Source of the DNA: Anoplolepis gracilipes
Lineage: Eukaryota > Arthropoda > Insecta > Hymenoptera > Formicidae
Length of the DNA: 64,000 nucleotides
Direction of reading: 5' to 3'
Assembly (NCBI RefSeq): GCF_047496725.1
Contig: NC_132971.1
Span: 1,629,001 to 1,693,000, forward strand
Numbering within the stretch: the stretch's first letter is position 1; every line of letters begins with the position of its first letter. A program made the translations under genes and the position numbers. Shown in pieces: positions 13,473 through 37,653 of the stretch. The notes beneath the pieces are model-generated. The model did not search any database. It was not told the DNA's origin and saw only the letters and a list, made by a program, of their open reading frames with translations.

Positions 13473-14780
13473 TTAATAGATTTAAGCATTAATCTGATAC
13501 GTATGAATTATGAACTAAGCAAAGATTTGCTTTTAAATCAGGTTGCATGTAAGAGAGCATAAAATCGTAGAATATGATTGAATTGTTTCTTGTATGATAT
13601 TTTGTGATGTTTCTTATTACATGAATGTTACTTAATTATCCTTTCTGCTTCTCTCGAGCTTTATTTTGTTCTTAGAAATTATCATAAATTATTAAAAATA
13701 AATTCTCAAAGATCTGAAGTCTCATTAACTGTTATAGAATGCATGAGAAATATTGTATCCCATTGTTTAGTTCCATATTATCATGATACAATGGAATAAT
13801 ATCTCTTTCTCAATAATTATATATTTCATAAACTATTTTAATGTCTTTTTAATGCACACACAAAAGATGTTGCACATATGTTTATCAAGAGTATAAAGAG
13901 TATCACAAGAGTATCATATAATCAACATCATGTAATATAACATATTCTCTTTGAAATAATTCCAATTAATATATAATTTTTATATTGTAATATTGTATAA
14001 AATTAATATATAATAATACAAAAATTAATAATATAAATTTTTATAATAAAAAATTTCATTTACAAAACTTATCACATTTTATAAGCTGAAATACATAAAA
14101 AGTAACATGGAGAGTAGAAAATGGAGAGATGCTTTTTCATGAAATTATAAAACTGTACAAGTATCAATTTTTGTTTTAACTTATATCCAGGATTGGATAA
14201 GTAAAATATTCGATGTAAATTCCATGGTTTTATATACTCGATGTAAATTGCATGTAAAATATAGTATTTTACGTCCTAAGATTTTTAGTATAAGATAAAT
14301 ATTTTAATTCTGAGTTTTTAAAATAAGTAAAATAAATACTTTAAGTCCTTAGTGTTTTACATGCTATAAAATACATCAAAGTTTGATGATCGAACGTTGA
14401 ATGTGTCCCTTTAGGGTTGCTAAAACTTTTTATTCTAGTTTTGTTACAAATTGCTTGTCGCTAATGCAAAATAAACGTTCAAATTTGTTGATAAATTAGT
14501 AAAATATATATTGATTTTAGATAAAGTTTTAGGCATATTACTTTTTTTTTACATATTTGATGTATAATAATGCATATATTACGTGTAATATAAAAAAAAC
14601 CATAGAATTTGTCAAATATCCCAATCCTGCTTATATTATAAATCTCTAAACGAATGACATGTCTGGTGACAATTATTATTACTTGTATTCATAGAAATCA
14701 TGATTAGACGAATTTTCATGCTATGTAAAATATAAAGTAGCGCAAAAATTTATATTTTTAGATATGCCTAGGAAATAGAC
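13473..14780. other. Intergenic, AT-rich
   Basis: The dioxygenase 3' flank has a candidate AATAAA at 13697-13702. The rest is AT-rich repetitive DNA with no gene or clear element recognised. Confidence 0.5.
13697..13702 (+). terminator. Candidate poly(A) signal of the PhyH gene
   Basis: AATAAA lies 225 bp after the dioxygenase stop codon. Other signals may be used. Confidence 0.4.
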
Positions 14781-14799
14781 GAGCAAACTTTTTCAGAAA

Positions 14800-16140
14800 A
14801 ACAATATCTTACTCGTGCAACTTGGAATGCTTCTCCGCGAAAGATTCATTTCGCATTTCGTTCGTTGGAAACGTGCGATTGACAGCGTGAGAAAAGGAGA
14901 GGCGAGATCGATACAAATCTCGCGCGAGTTTTCATCTCGCGTCGAGAAGCGGGAATCCGATTGTACGGAACGCGCGGAACGAGAGATCCGCGATTTGACA
15001 TAAATTGAGATCCGATAAAACGCGTAAAAGCTCGCTCGCGAGGGTACATCGACCTTTCCAAACGGGAGCGACGCGCGAGACGAATTTCGTCGCGCGAGTT
15101 GGCGAGAAAAGAAAGAGAGAGGCGGAAAAATATCCGAGGTAGGAAAGAAAAAAAGAAAAAAAAAAAATAACAATCGATTCGACTGACAAGCGGCGATCCT
15201 CCAACGAATGGTCGAGAGTCGTAAATCACGGGTACGAGGTACGAGTCGAACCGCGCGCGAGAACCGCGGAGAGAGACGCGGGGAACGCGCGGAACGCGAA
15301 CCGCCACCGCCAGTGTTGTCGACACCGAGAAGGGTCGACACCGTCGACTCAAGGAGGGCGAACCAGGAGAGTTTCCTCGCTTTTTTTTTAATCCCAGACG
15401 ACACGGGGGCGAGAGGATCACGCGGAAACACGGACGCGCGTTTCACGGCGTGCTCCCGCTGGATATATCACCGGGAGTGGCCCCGAGTGGCCGGCGAACG
15501 GACGCGCGGATCTGAACTCGCGGTGAACGGGTGAAACACATGTGTCGCGCGACCGAGTGGTACTCTCCGCCACTACTACGGACTGCTGCTACCGCCGCTG
15601 CTGTTGCTGCTGCTGTCGTCACCCGTCCCCGTACCGTCGTCGTGTCCGCCGCGTGAGATTGTCGCGCGTGAACCTCGTGGGAACCCGTGGACGACGGTCG
15701 ACGCGCTCGTCGGCGCGGACGATGCGAGAGAAATAGCGAGCAGAGGCGGAAGGCGAGTGTGTGCGTGGGTGGGTGGGTGTCTGCCACATTCATGCTACCA
15801 CCGGATTTCTCCGAGCGCAAACTGTCGCCGAGAACGGACTGACCCCCGTCGCCGAGGGCTGTCCGATAGCATAATCGGCTCGCTTTCGATCGATCCGCCA
15901 TACGTCGATCGTCGCTGCACGTTGTATTTTTCTCGAGTACAAAAAAAAATATGTCGCCCCCCTCTGTCTGGAGCGCTCTGCTCCACACTCGTGCGACTCC
16001 GATGATGACACCGTGATCGAGCCAGCTACGGGACGACCCTGGGAGGATGATCGCGGGATTCTTCAAGGCTTTTGTCAACGAATAAATATATAAACACAGT
16101 TTATGATCGAGCCAACTTGTGTGTTTGTCAGCCATCATAA
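14800..16140 (+). promoter_or_regulatory. CpG-rich leader / promoter region of Hairless
   Basis: A sharp island of GC- and CpG-rich sequence (many GCGCG, CGAG, CGCG steps) lies between AT-rich flanks, followed about 350 bp later by the Hairless start codon. It is read as promoter plus 5' UTR. Long open frames here on both strands are by-products of base composition. Confidence 0.55.
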
Positions 16141-16445
16141 TTTACTGTGAGTCCATATAACTGTGTCCTGTATTTATTTCTAATGTTTTGTCTAAATGAC
16201 ACGAATATCAATCACTTGTCAATGATATGTGTGCCTCGGACTTTGTAAATTATCAATTTTCTTTCTCTTGTCAGAAGAGAGAAGACGGAAGCTTGGAACA
16301 TGAAAGAATGTTTTTTATCCAATCTGTGAGTGCTGCGACATTTTAAAGAACATGGGTTTAATCTTTTGAGCGAAGGACGACAGGAGACCTCGTGTAAATC
16401 CTGTTACCTTATCGCTTATCGTATCGAGTGCTGACAAGTTAAAGT

Positions 16446-16536
16446 ATGAGAAGCCCGGTGGAGGAAAATGGATACCGGTAAAGTATCAGCATGCGTGAAA
16501 AGTCAGCAGAATGTCATGCTCACGCAGCTCACGTGA
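16446..16536 (+). promoter_or_regulatory. Two overlapping upstream ORFs before Hairless
   Basis: ATG 16446 opens an 11-codon frame ending at 16481. ATG 16468 opens a 22-codon frame ending at 16536, which overlaps the presumed Hairless start at 16491 in another frame. If transcribed in this leader they could lower initiation at the main start. Confidence 0.4.
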
Positions 16537-18045
16537 GGGGCACGACAGAGATGTGCTCGCGTGATCCATCAACATTGCACCCAACCCTTGCCAAGGCAAA
16601 TGGTAAAAATTCAAGTCCCCAGCCAGCTCATCACACGGAAGCACGCATAGATAACAACCTGCCGCCGACTCCGGGAGGCCGCTTGAAATTCTTTAAAGAT
16701 GGAAAATTTATCTTGGAACTATCTCATCGCAGGGATGGAGAGAAAACTACATGGTTTCCCGTGCCAAAGAAAACTTTTTGGCCACCTGCTAGCACTATTC
16801 CAAATCGACAAGAGAGCTCTACTTCCCTTAGTGGTGAGTTTTAACGAAAATAATAATACTTGTATATAAATTTTTTATATAATATAAATTATATAATATC
16901 ACCCTACTTTCTTTGTATATTTATTATATCTTTTCAAAAAACTAAAAAGAAAAATAAATTTTATTACAATTATTATTTTTTTCATAATAAAACTTTTGTA
17001 TTTTAATTTTCACTATTATATAAAAATAAGTAGTGTAATTAAATTAGATAACTCGTAATCTCTCTACATTATATTTGTTTTCAGTTTCCGATGATAATTC
17101 GTCGATCCAGTCCAGTCCTTGGCAGAGAGATCACTGCTGGAAACAGACCCATCCCCGACGCAGGATAACCACGGAATTTAATTTTTACTATCGCCGAAAT
17201 CCGAAGACTCGTCTGTGCGCGCATCCTCGTTTAATAGCGAAGAAACGCAGACGTCCGTTAGACCCTACAACTGCAATTCTCGTTCCGGAATCAACGGCTT
17301 ATCCGACGAAGATATCTCGGAAATTGATAAACGGCACGTCATCGTCAGGCAAGGTTCTGGGACTGATCATCGATAAACTATCGCGTCTGCTGGATCCTAA
17401 TGTCGTATCGCCTCGCAAACGTATACTCCGAGAGTTGGAAAGAGTTTCGCTGGAGGATCAAGCATCCAAAAGACGAGCTACTCCGCAACCAGTTTGCACG
17501 ACGAGTGCGCCACCGACTCCCTCCGGGAAACAACTATCGTCGTATAGTATAACGAGTATCCTGGGAGAGGATAAACCAAGTCCCGAGCCAGGCTTCTTGC
17601 GAACATTGCTGAAGCCAGATGATCGGCAGTCTGTAAAATACTCATCGACCAACACTTATCCGAGGGTACGAATCGACCCTTACATTGGATCTAGCAATAC
17701 ATCCGTTCATCATCCGCTCTATGGATTACCGATGTTGCCTCCTGGATCATATAGAGCGGCGCCTCTATGGATGGCACCCCAATATTCGTCTGCCGTCCAC
17801 TATCCGCCTCCTATGCAATTGTATGCACCGCCGCATCCTCATCCATCATCCCCACATTATAAAGACTACAGGGAACAAACTCTTACACCTCCTTCAGGTA
17901 TTTTTTTCATATTCAAATATTATTAGATTAAAAATCTAATAGGATAAGATGCGTTATTAATAAATAATATAAAGTTATAAATAATAATATAAGTTACATC
18001 TCATCTACAGATATGCCTCTGAATCTGTCGAAGCATGCGGGTTGA
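16491..18045 (+). CDS. Hairless, Su(H)-binding Notch antagonist (396 aa, 3 coding exons)
   Basis: Exons 16491-16833, 17085-17897 and 18011-18045 join in phase 1 each time. Hairless bridges Su(H)/CSL to the co-repressors Groucho and CtBP to silence Notch targets. The Su(H)-binding motif PPTPGGRLKFFKDGKFILEL sits near residues 58-77. The CtBP motif PLNLSKH occupies residues 388-394, encoded alone by the 35-nt last exon. The middle is basic, Pro/Ser-rich and probably disordered. The protein is far shorter than Drosophila Hairless (about 1077 aa), consistent with compact hymenopteran forms. The CpG-rich leader lies upstream. The N-terminal start is the least certain part, because two upstream ATGs in other frames precede it. 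Confidence 0.9.
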
Positions 18046-20320
18046 ATCTCAGGATCCAAATAGAGTTGGTGCCTTATCGATGGATGAAACACTATGCAAA
18101 CACTGCCCGTGCAACGACAATGCGATATATTAGTATTTTTTTATTCATAAAACAATAGTATCTTCTTAGTAAGTAGAGATATGATGAGAAGCCAGATAGT
18201 TGGATTCTGGGAGAGCTGTACTTGTATATACAAATGCATAAATTGTCGATGGCGGCATAGGTATTTTATATTAATATTACAAGATTTAAAAAAAAAGAAA
18301 ATTACACGAGTGGTATAATATATACAAAAAAAACATGGGGGAAAAAAATGCCACTCTAGGTGTGTGTATATGTTACACATGTTTTTATCATATGTGACTT
18401 GTGAATTAAGAAAAGAAAAAAAATTTTTAATAGAATTGGCGCGCGAATTTTTATTATTTAAAATGATCGTAAATCTATCTGTCGTCAATATAAAAATGAT
18501 CAGTGATCGAATGATGATGCTAGTGATATTGCATTCATATTTTCGATTCTTTTTTTTTTTTTTTTTTTTTTTTTTTTGTCATTTACTATTCGTATTCGTA
18601 TATATTGTATACATTATGACAAAAATGGATGTGCATGTATAAACCTGTATCACGAGCAGGTTTCATACACACGCCCCCTGTGCATCTCATTTATGCATTT
18701 TCCCGTTATTCTTATAATGTTACTGTCATTATTACCATTAGTAAAAATGGTATATTATCTATCTTATATAAAAAAAATCGATAAGAAAGACATAGGATTA
18801 TGTACAGAACAGATTATTATATTGCCTCTATATCTAGCATATTAATTATTCTTAAAAATAGAAACGCATAATAAAAATTTAGGTTCTAATAGAATATCCA
18901 CACAACAGTATACAGTTATTTATATGATATTAATGCAGAGAGAATACAAAATTACTTTAGTAAAGACCGTGGGGTGTGCCTTACAAATAATTACCGAAAT
19001 TCCATGAAATTAAATTACATATAAATATTCTTACGAATATGTATTATAAAAAAAGGCACTATATGTATATAAAAAAATATATATCTTTGTGTTACGTATA
19101 TATATATATACATATATATATTTGCATCGAAAATTGACGTTCATTTTTTTTATTCTATTTATTATTAGTCAGGCGCACATTAAAAAGCATTTCACAAAAC
19201 AAAAGGCAAGCTCGCACAGGTTCTACAAATGAGTAATTTTAATTATTCAACTTACGCATCCTTTAGCGATTCAAACGAATTGGAAAAGTATGTGATTGCG
19301 CATTAGAGCAATTGTATAGAAAGAAAGACTAATTTCGTATAAATATAAATATTTCATATACTATTTATTATTAGCCTCACCACGTTATTTCACTTACCAT
19401 CAGCTCTCTACCAGTTAAGAATTTAGAATTTCTCTCCTCTTCTAGAAGTAATTTTACACATTTATTCGCGCTATATACATATATATACGAAATCATATTT
19501 TCTTGTAATATTAAATAAATCTATCTTTTTTCCAATTACTTATTTATTACAGTAAATATCGCAATAATTTCTCGAAAATCCTAACAACTGATTCAATTAC
19601 TGTGTATCATTTAGTTTTGCCGTAATAATTTGTGTGTAATATATTTATAAAACTAAGTCGGCTTGATATATAATATTAGAATTTGCCGCTTTCAATTTGA
19701 AATATAGAATAGATGAGAGCTAAAATATATGAACGCGCGGAATACTATTGCAAAATAAATATTTTTATTATTTTAATTATAAATAAATGATATCCGACAA
19801 ACATGTATCTCAAAAAAAAAAAAAAAAAAACAAACGAGATATGAGTAAAATATGAAGATGTAATTTTAAAATTTATATAATCTTTAGTTATACAAAAAAT
19901 TTACAACATTTAGAAAATATCGAGTCGATAATTTCCGATTGGTTACTCAAGATGTAAAGTCTTACGATGATAGAACTTTGTCCGAGAAATTTGTAGCCAA
20001 TAAGCTTGCTGGGTTTCCGTAAACACTGCAAGCTGATTGGCTACACATTTCTCGAAACTAGAACCGAGTTCTCGACTCGTGGACACGAGACTTAAAGCAG
20101 TCAAATAATGTGGTGTAAATTTAGAAAAAAATGTAGAGAGTAAACATGGGAACCAATTTAATATTATTTAATTAGAAACAAAGAATTTTTTTAATATTAT
20201 TATTTAAACGTCTAGCATGTTAAAATGTGTCAAAAGTTTATTTATCAAAAATTCAAATATAAGCGGGAGTTTGCGAAAAATGACGGACCAATGAAAAGCG
20301 GCCGTCTCGAATGTCGCGGC
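18046..20320. other. Hairless 3' UTR and intergenic region
   Basis: The AT-rich sequence after the Hairless stop includes a poly-T run (18551-18577) and poly-A (19810-19829). A foldback element at 19957-20095 lies just before the MTA promoter. No other gene is seen. Confidence 0.5.
19957..20095. repeat. Foldback inverted repeat upstream of the MTA promoter
   Basis: The arm ending GAGAAATTTGTAGCCAATAAGCTTGC (19985-20009) is mirrored by GCAAGCTGATTGGCTACACATTTCTCG (20028-20054). Weaker pairing extends outward to AAGTCT/AGACTT. Each arm carries a CCAAT-type core. Confidence 0.7.
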
Positions 20321-20323
20321 TCT

Positions 20324-20356
20324 TATATATCGTAGGGTCTGCGCTCTAGGTCAGTA
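20324..20356 (+). promoter_or_regulatory. TATA box plus initiator, MTA1-like gene
   Basis: TATATAT begins at 20324 and an arthropod-type initiator TCAGT at 20351, putting its A (20353) 29 bp downstream of the TATA start, the standard spacing. A CCAAT box lies at 20288. GC-rich, GA-rich leader sequence follows up to the MTA start codon at 20.3-21.5 kb. Confidence 0.65.
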
Positions 20357-21059
20357 CTCGAACGGCGGTCCTGTTTTGCGCGGATCCTCGGCAGATCCGG
20401 TGGTAGCGCTCGTGTACCGCGCGTTTTACGTCGGCTACTCTCCTCCGCTCTCTCCTCGTCGAAGAGTTCGAGTGCGTTGGCTTCTCGCGAGAGAGTCGGA
20501 GTCGGAGTCGGAGTCGCACAGGCGCGAGCGGGAAGAGAGGCGATCGCGCTCTCGAACGCGGTGGAGGAAAAAAAAAAAAACGTAAACGTAACGCACGCGG
20601 TGAATATTGTCGAATCGGTGGTGCGGAGAGAGTGCGTCGAGAGTTCGGGGAGTTTGGCCGAGAGTTCTGCCCGCGCGAAATCGGCGAGAGAGGGGCCCTT
20701 GGTCCGGTCGTAGCGCTCTCTTAGCGGCTCGCCGAAATGAAAATGGCGGGCCGTGTTGGTGGCAGCGGTCACTATCGTCGCCGACAGTGCTAATCGTCTC
20801 GTGTAACGGACACGTGCGGTGGCGATCGTCCAATTGCTACCTGTACCTGCTGTTCGTTGGAATTTTTTTTCACTTCCGGTGCGCGCGCGCGCTCTGCGCG
20901 CCGCTCATTGTTGCTCGAGCACCGATCATAAATCAGACTGTTAACCGAGAGAAAACGGTGTTAGTACCTTAGTATATTGTATCGGTTGAACGTGAACTCT
21001 CGTTCGTGGTAGTACGTATCCTCCGTGTCCGAAGGAAGAGACACTGTAGCGACCGTGCG

Positions 21060-21357
21060 AATCAGGAAGGAGGAAGGAAAGGAGGGAAAGAGACGAAGAG
21101 AACGAGAGAGAGAGAGAGAGAGAGAGAGTGAGAAATAGAGAAGGACAGAGACACAGGGCAAATAGAAAGAGCGAAAACCCCGAGGGGTACAGCACAGTTG
21201 GACAGAGGACGCAGTGGCGGCGAGATATAGGACTGAGTGAAAGTTAAATAGCTTTAAATCGACAATGGACAAATAAACACGATGGAGTGATTACGCCGCG
21301 AGGTGTTGACTATTCGATAGCGACGAAGAGCAGCAGCGTGCGGGACTGTGTTGGGAG

Positions 21358-21394
<37 letters not shown>

Positions 21395-21450
21395 TAGAAA
21401 GAGAGAAAGAGAGAGAGAAAAAGAAAAAGAGAGAGATAGATTGATAGAGT
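21060..21450 (+). repeat. GA-rich tracts in the MTA leader
   Basis: Runs of GAGAGA at 21095-21130, 21361-21390 and 21400-21440, in the presumed 5' UTR. Such runs match the core recognised by insect GAGA factor, though they may be plain microsatellites. Confidence 0.7.
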
Positions 21451-21519
21451 GCCGCCGATCGGCGGTGGCGGCAGCGGAGTCGTGAGATCATAACACGTTG
21501 CGGAGGACGAGAAGCCTTG

Positions 21520-33630
<12,111 letters not shown>

Positions 33631-33677
33631 ATCCGTAATACAATCGGATAATATTGTGTATGTTTGTTTACACACGA

Positions 33678-33683
33678 AATAAA
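33678..33683 (+). terminator. Candidate poly(A) signal of the MTA1-like gene
   Basis: AATAAA lies 48 bp after the stop codon; another AATAAA-type site follows near 33722. Confidence 0.5.
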
Positions 33684-36600
33684 CGACGCTGTTATCGATC
33701 TTTAACGAGTGAACTTACGCAAAATAAAGATTACAATTTTGTGTATTATAATAATCGGCAGCTCCGACCGAGCAGGGATTGCTATCTAAAAATGGAAAGA
33801 TCCCGAAAGCTCCTCAGAATTTTTTTCCTTATTGGAGCTGAGCAAGTCGCCGTAATCGAGAAAAAGGCCTCGTTTGACCGAACGCGCATGCTAACAATCG
33901 ACAACATCGTTGAACTGTAACGACTTCATTATGAAGTACTACTGAAGAATTAAATCTTTTGTTTTCTCACTAGTCATATCGAATAATAACGTAAAGAGCG
34001 AGAAATAAACCTTCTTGTAATATATAAAATACGATAGTATTTCGAAATTAATTATATAAATTAATTATATAAATTTTTTCATATATGTCATCATTCGCAT
34101 TCGATGATATTCGGTGATATATATTAATAAAATTTATCGGAAATTCTCTGTTTTATTATCTGGTATAAATAATGTACATCTATCTCATGTGCATATGTTC
34201 TGCACAATCAACGAAAATAAATTTTATGACAACTGATCCACCCTTAGAGCTATTCGTTATATGATTATATAATTATTTAAAAAATTATATAATTATATGA
34301 GTGATCCCGATTTAAAGCTATCTATTATATCATTGAAAGCAAATAATGACGTAGAAAACATCTATTTCGATGTTATATCTTGCAAGAAAAAGTTATTTAA
34401 TTTCTCGTTTCTGACGTCGTAATTACATATGATGTCAATGAGGGAGCACGAGCTTTAATATTCAGCGAACTAAGTCATTCAACGTAAAATGATTTTCTAT
34501 TCGTATTAATTAATTATTGTTGTTATTAATAATTATTAAGAATTGAATGTGTATATATACATATACATCGTACCAGACATAGCCAAGTAACACTCATACA
34601 CACCCATACACACATACATATAAACACGTATACCAGGTACCGATATATCGGTATAATAGTAAAAAAAAAGATTGATCCATACCTGCGAATAAGCTCATGA
34701 ATGGCTGCGTTCAGAAACACAACGGTTGTGTGACTTTCCAGTGACACTGAGATTGAGTATACTTCTAGATCAATCGAATCATGTTTTTTAAAAATCGATC
34801 ACCCAACCGTTGCATTTTCTATAGTAGCTAATGTTACGGCCATGCAGGCAACAGAGACAGACGAATGTATGAGCGAAAGTGAATGTGTAAGAGAGAAAGT
34901 GTTAAGCGAGAAAGAGAGAGAGAGTAAGAAAGTGAACGAGAGAATGAATTAGTACGTACGAGAGACAGCAAGAAAGAATGCTCACTGTGAATATTTTTAT
35001 TAAATTTTCAAGTTTGATGACTCTCTTCCGTCGCAACAATTAATAAATAAACATAAGCATAAGTGAAAGAATATCCTAATTATTTCTCTACTGGTTTATA
35101 TTGGTATTATACTTCAAAAAATTGAAATGCGTTCAAAGTGATATATACAGCTGCATATTCATTTGGATCATCTTTTGTACAACTGCAAAAAAAAAAAAAA
35201 AATGAAAAATCTTTCTAAATTTATTGCATGCTGTGGTATTATTTAGTACCAATTAGTACTAATAGTATTGTCAGAGTGAGATTAATACTAAAAATCAGAA
35301 TTGAAAAGTGTTCCTTGTAATGTCATTATTAGTTATTATTTTTCAATAATTAATTATATATCACTTTTGTTATATTTTCATATAAAAAAATTAATAATTC
35401 TCCAGCCAGTAAAGCCACAAACATGATTCCAAGAGATCATATACTCGCAGGTTCTGCGTGATATAGTCTTATTTACCTCTTGAATACCTCTGGTGCAACT
35501 TATAAGGTAATGTTTCGCACTCATTTTTCTAATAAATATTCTTTCTCTTGTATATTGCATATCATTGTTAGTTTAGAGTCATATTTAAAGTATCTTCAAA
35601 TTATTATCATTTATTATCTAAAAAGTAAAATCGATTTTTATGCCCAACTCTTTGATTATGTGGATACTCCAGAAATTGTCTAATAATGAATTCAGCTCTA
35701 GTATGCACTAGTGCACATTAAAGATTATCATACAAATTTATATATTATAAATTTAAAACATACATTAAAATAATTATAATAATATATATTATTATCATTA
35801 CTTGACGACATTATTGAACAAATAAAAATAGGTCCTGGTATATTTTATTTTTTTAATTATTTATGTCAATGTAAATTAGTGTGCACTAGTGCAAATAAAA
35901 TATTCTTGTGCTTCCTATATAAATACCTTATATATAATATATATTTCAATATAAAATATATATTTCATGTTAAGTTTACTGTGCTTTCTAAAGTATTGCA
36001 CAATATTTGGATTTGACAACACACGTTAAATACCTACCAATTTTCTTGCGTTTTGATGTTTCTCAATGTCAGACATTTTTATATCACAATTATATTTGGT
36101 AGATTTGTTTATGACTAGTTTGTTCTCGCTGTAAATTCTTTCGTCCAAGGTATGCCCAAGAAATCAGCTGTCTACGAACTCGATCACACATTTCGACATG
36201 CCTTTCTTTATTCAATGCAACGAAATCTTCGTCCTTGTTAGCTGTGACAGTTAAATATTCAAAAGCACGTGGTTAATGGAGAAGTTATACCGCGCGAAAT
36301 TATACTTCATCGAAAATCGGCGTAAAATTATTGTCACTCCTGTCAATTATTTATGATTTTACACGAAACTATGGAGTGATAAGTGTACAATTGATAACAT
36401 AATCGCTCTAATAAAACATCCGAAATTAGTACGTTTCTTCCGGAAGCCTATCAGAAATTCGTGCAATTCCGGACCACGTGATAGAGAGAAAGAGGAAGAC
36501 AGAAAGAGAATTAATATAAAAAAATGTATATAAACTTTGTATATAGATTTATATATAATTTTTAACTTTGTAATAACGTTAAAAAGGTAATGAAAATTGT

Positions 36601-37653
36601 ATTGATTAAAATTTATCCAGTAACGTAAATGAGTTATCGTTGTAAATTAATGACTTTCCAACTCTATTTTATAAAATAAGATATACATATATAGATAATA
36701 ATAGATCAGAATAGAATATAATTGCAACCGAAAACAATTGTAAAGGATTGATTGGCATATATGTATACGTACATACATAATATTATTGACATTTTGTTTA
36801 TAATGACACTAGCAGAATTGACCAATCAGAGAGTTCTATTTTGAATTGACCAAATGGTGCGCCATTTTTTCGGATCGTATTTTTTTCGGATTTATCGCAT
36901 CTAGTTATTCATGCATTATGGCTATAAGGCTATATTGGCTTAGTTTACATCAACATACTTTAATACGCGTACTAATCTAAATACTACTGGCCAATCACAG
37001 CCATTCCATTCTTTAGAAGACTGGCCATGATTGGCTAGTATAGTACTTAGTACGTGTATCAAGTGCTCGGTGTAAACGAAGCTTATGATTAGTTAAATTG
37101 TTTATGATTTACGGTTATAATTTTCATGTTATGTGGTTAGGTTAGATCACGTTAGCACGTGAATTATTGCATGCGCTATATGGGTATGTATATACACCTG
37201 ATTTTTATTTTACTTACATTTGTATGATTTTATTTACGTTATTTATTGGCAGATTCGATGAGAAATACAATATACTTTGTATATATATGTACGGCTTCTA
37301 GTGTGTGCAAAAAAAATTCAACTGAAATTTAAATAGAAAGATTTTTACTATCTCGAATTTTATGATAAAAATTTGACAAAGACCGATTTATTTCTTGAAA
37401 ATTAGTTATTATTGTTTGCAACAATTTTATTTACATAATATATATTTAATAAATTATTTTTATATTTTTATTATTTTATATATACACTATTTAAAAAATA
37501 AAATTATCAAATATTTGATGAAAATATAAATCTTTTGTAATGTCAGAAATACTTAATAATTTTATTAAATGCTGATATTTTACAATAATAAGTTAATTAT
37601 TTCATTATAAGTGATAAAAAAGAGATTAACGAAAATATTTTCATTTTTATTAG
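33684..37653. other. Intergenic between MTA1-like and Ect2
   Basis: AT-rich region containing a GA-rich patch (34890-34970) and a repeated TGCACTAGTGCA palindrome (35705-35716 and 35882-35893), plus a foldback element at 36939-37086. The first exon and start codon of Ect2 should lie in its last part but could not be placed. Confidence 0.5.
36939..37086. mobile_element. Short foldback element upstream of Ect2
   Basis: The arms 36939-37005 and 37021-37086 are imperfect reverse complements, sharing TTTACAxC, CGTACTAA and GCCAATCA cores with a loop of about 16 bp. It looks like a small palindromic MITE about 570 bp before the first recognised Ect2 exon. Confidence 0.65.

Noticed and set aside
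14793..16138. Several 130-230 aa frames on both strands before Hairless
   Set aside because: They overlap each other on opposite strands in CpG-rich DNA and show no domain; explained by base composition.
35705..35893. Pair of TGCACTAGTGCA palindromes as a transposon
   Set aside because: Matching sequence barely extends beyond the self-complementary 12-mer, so arms cannot be shown.
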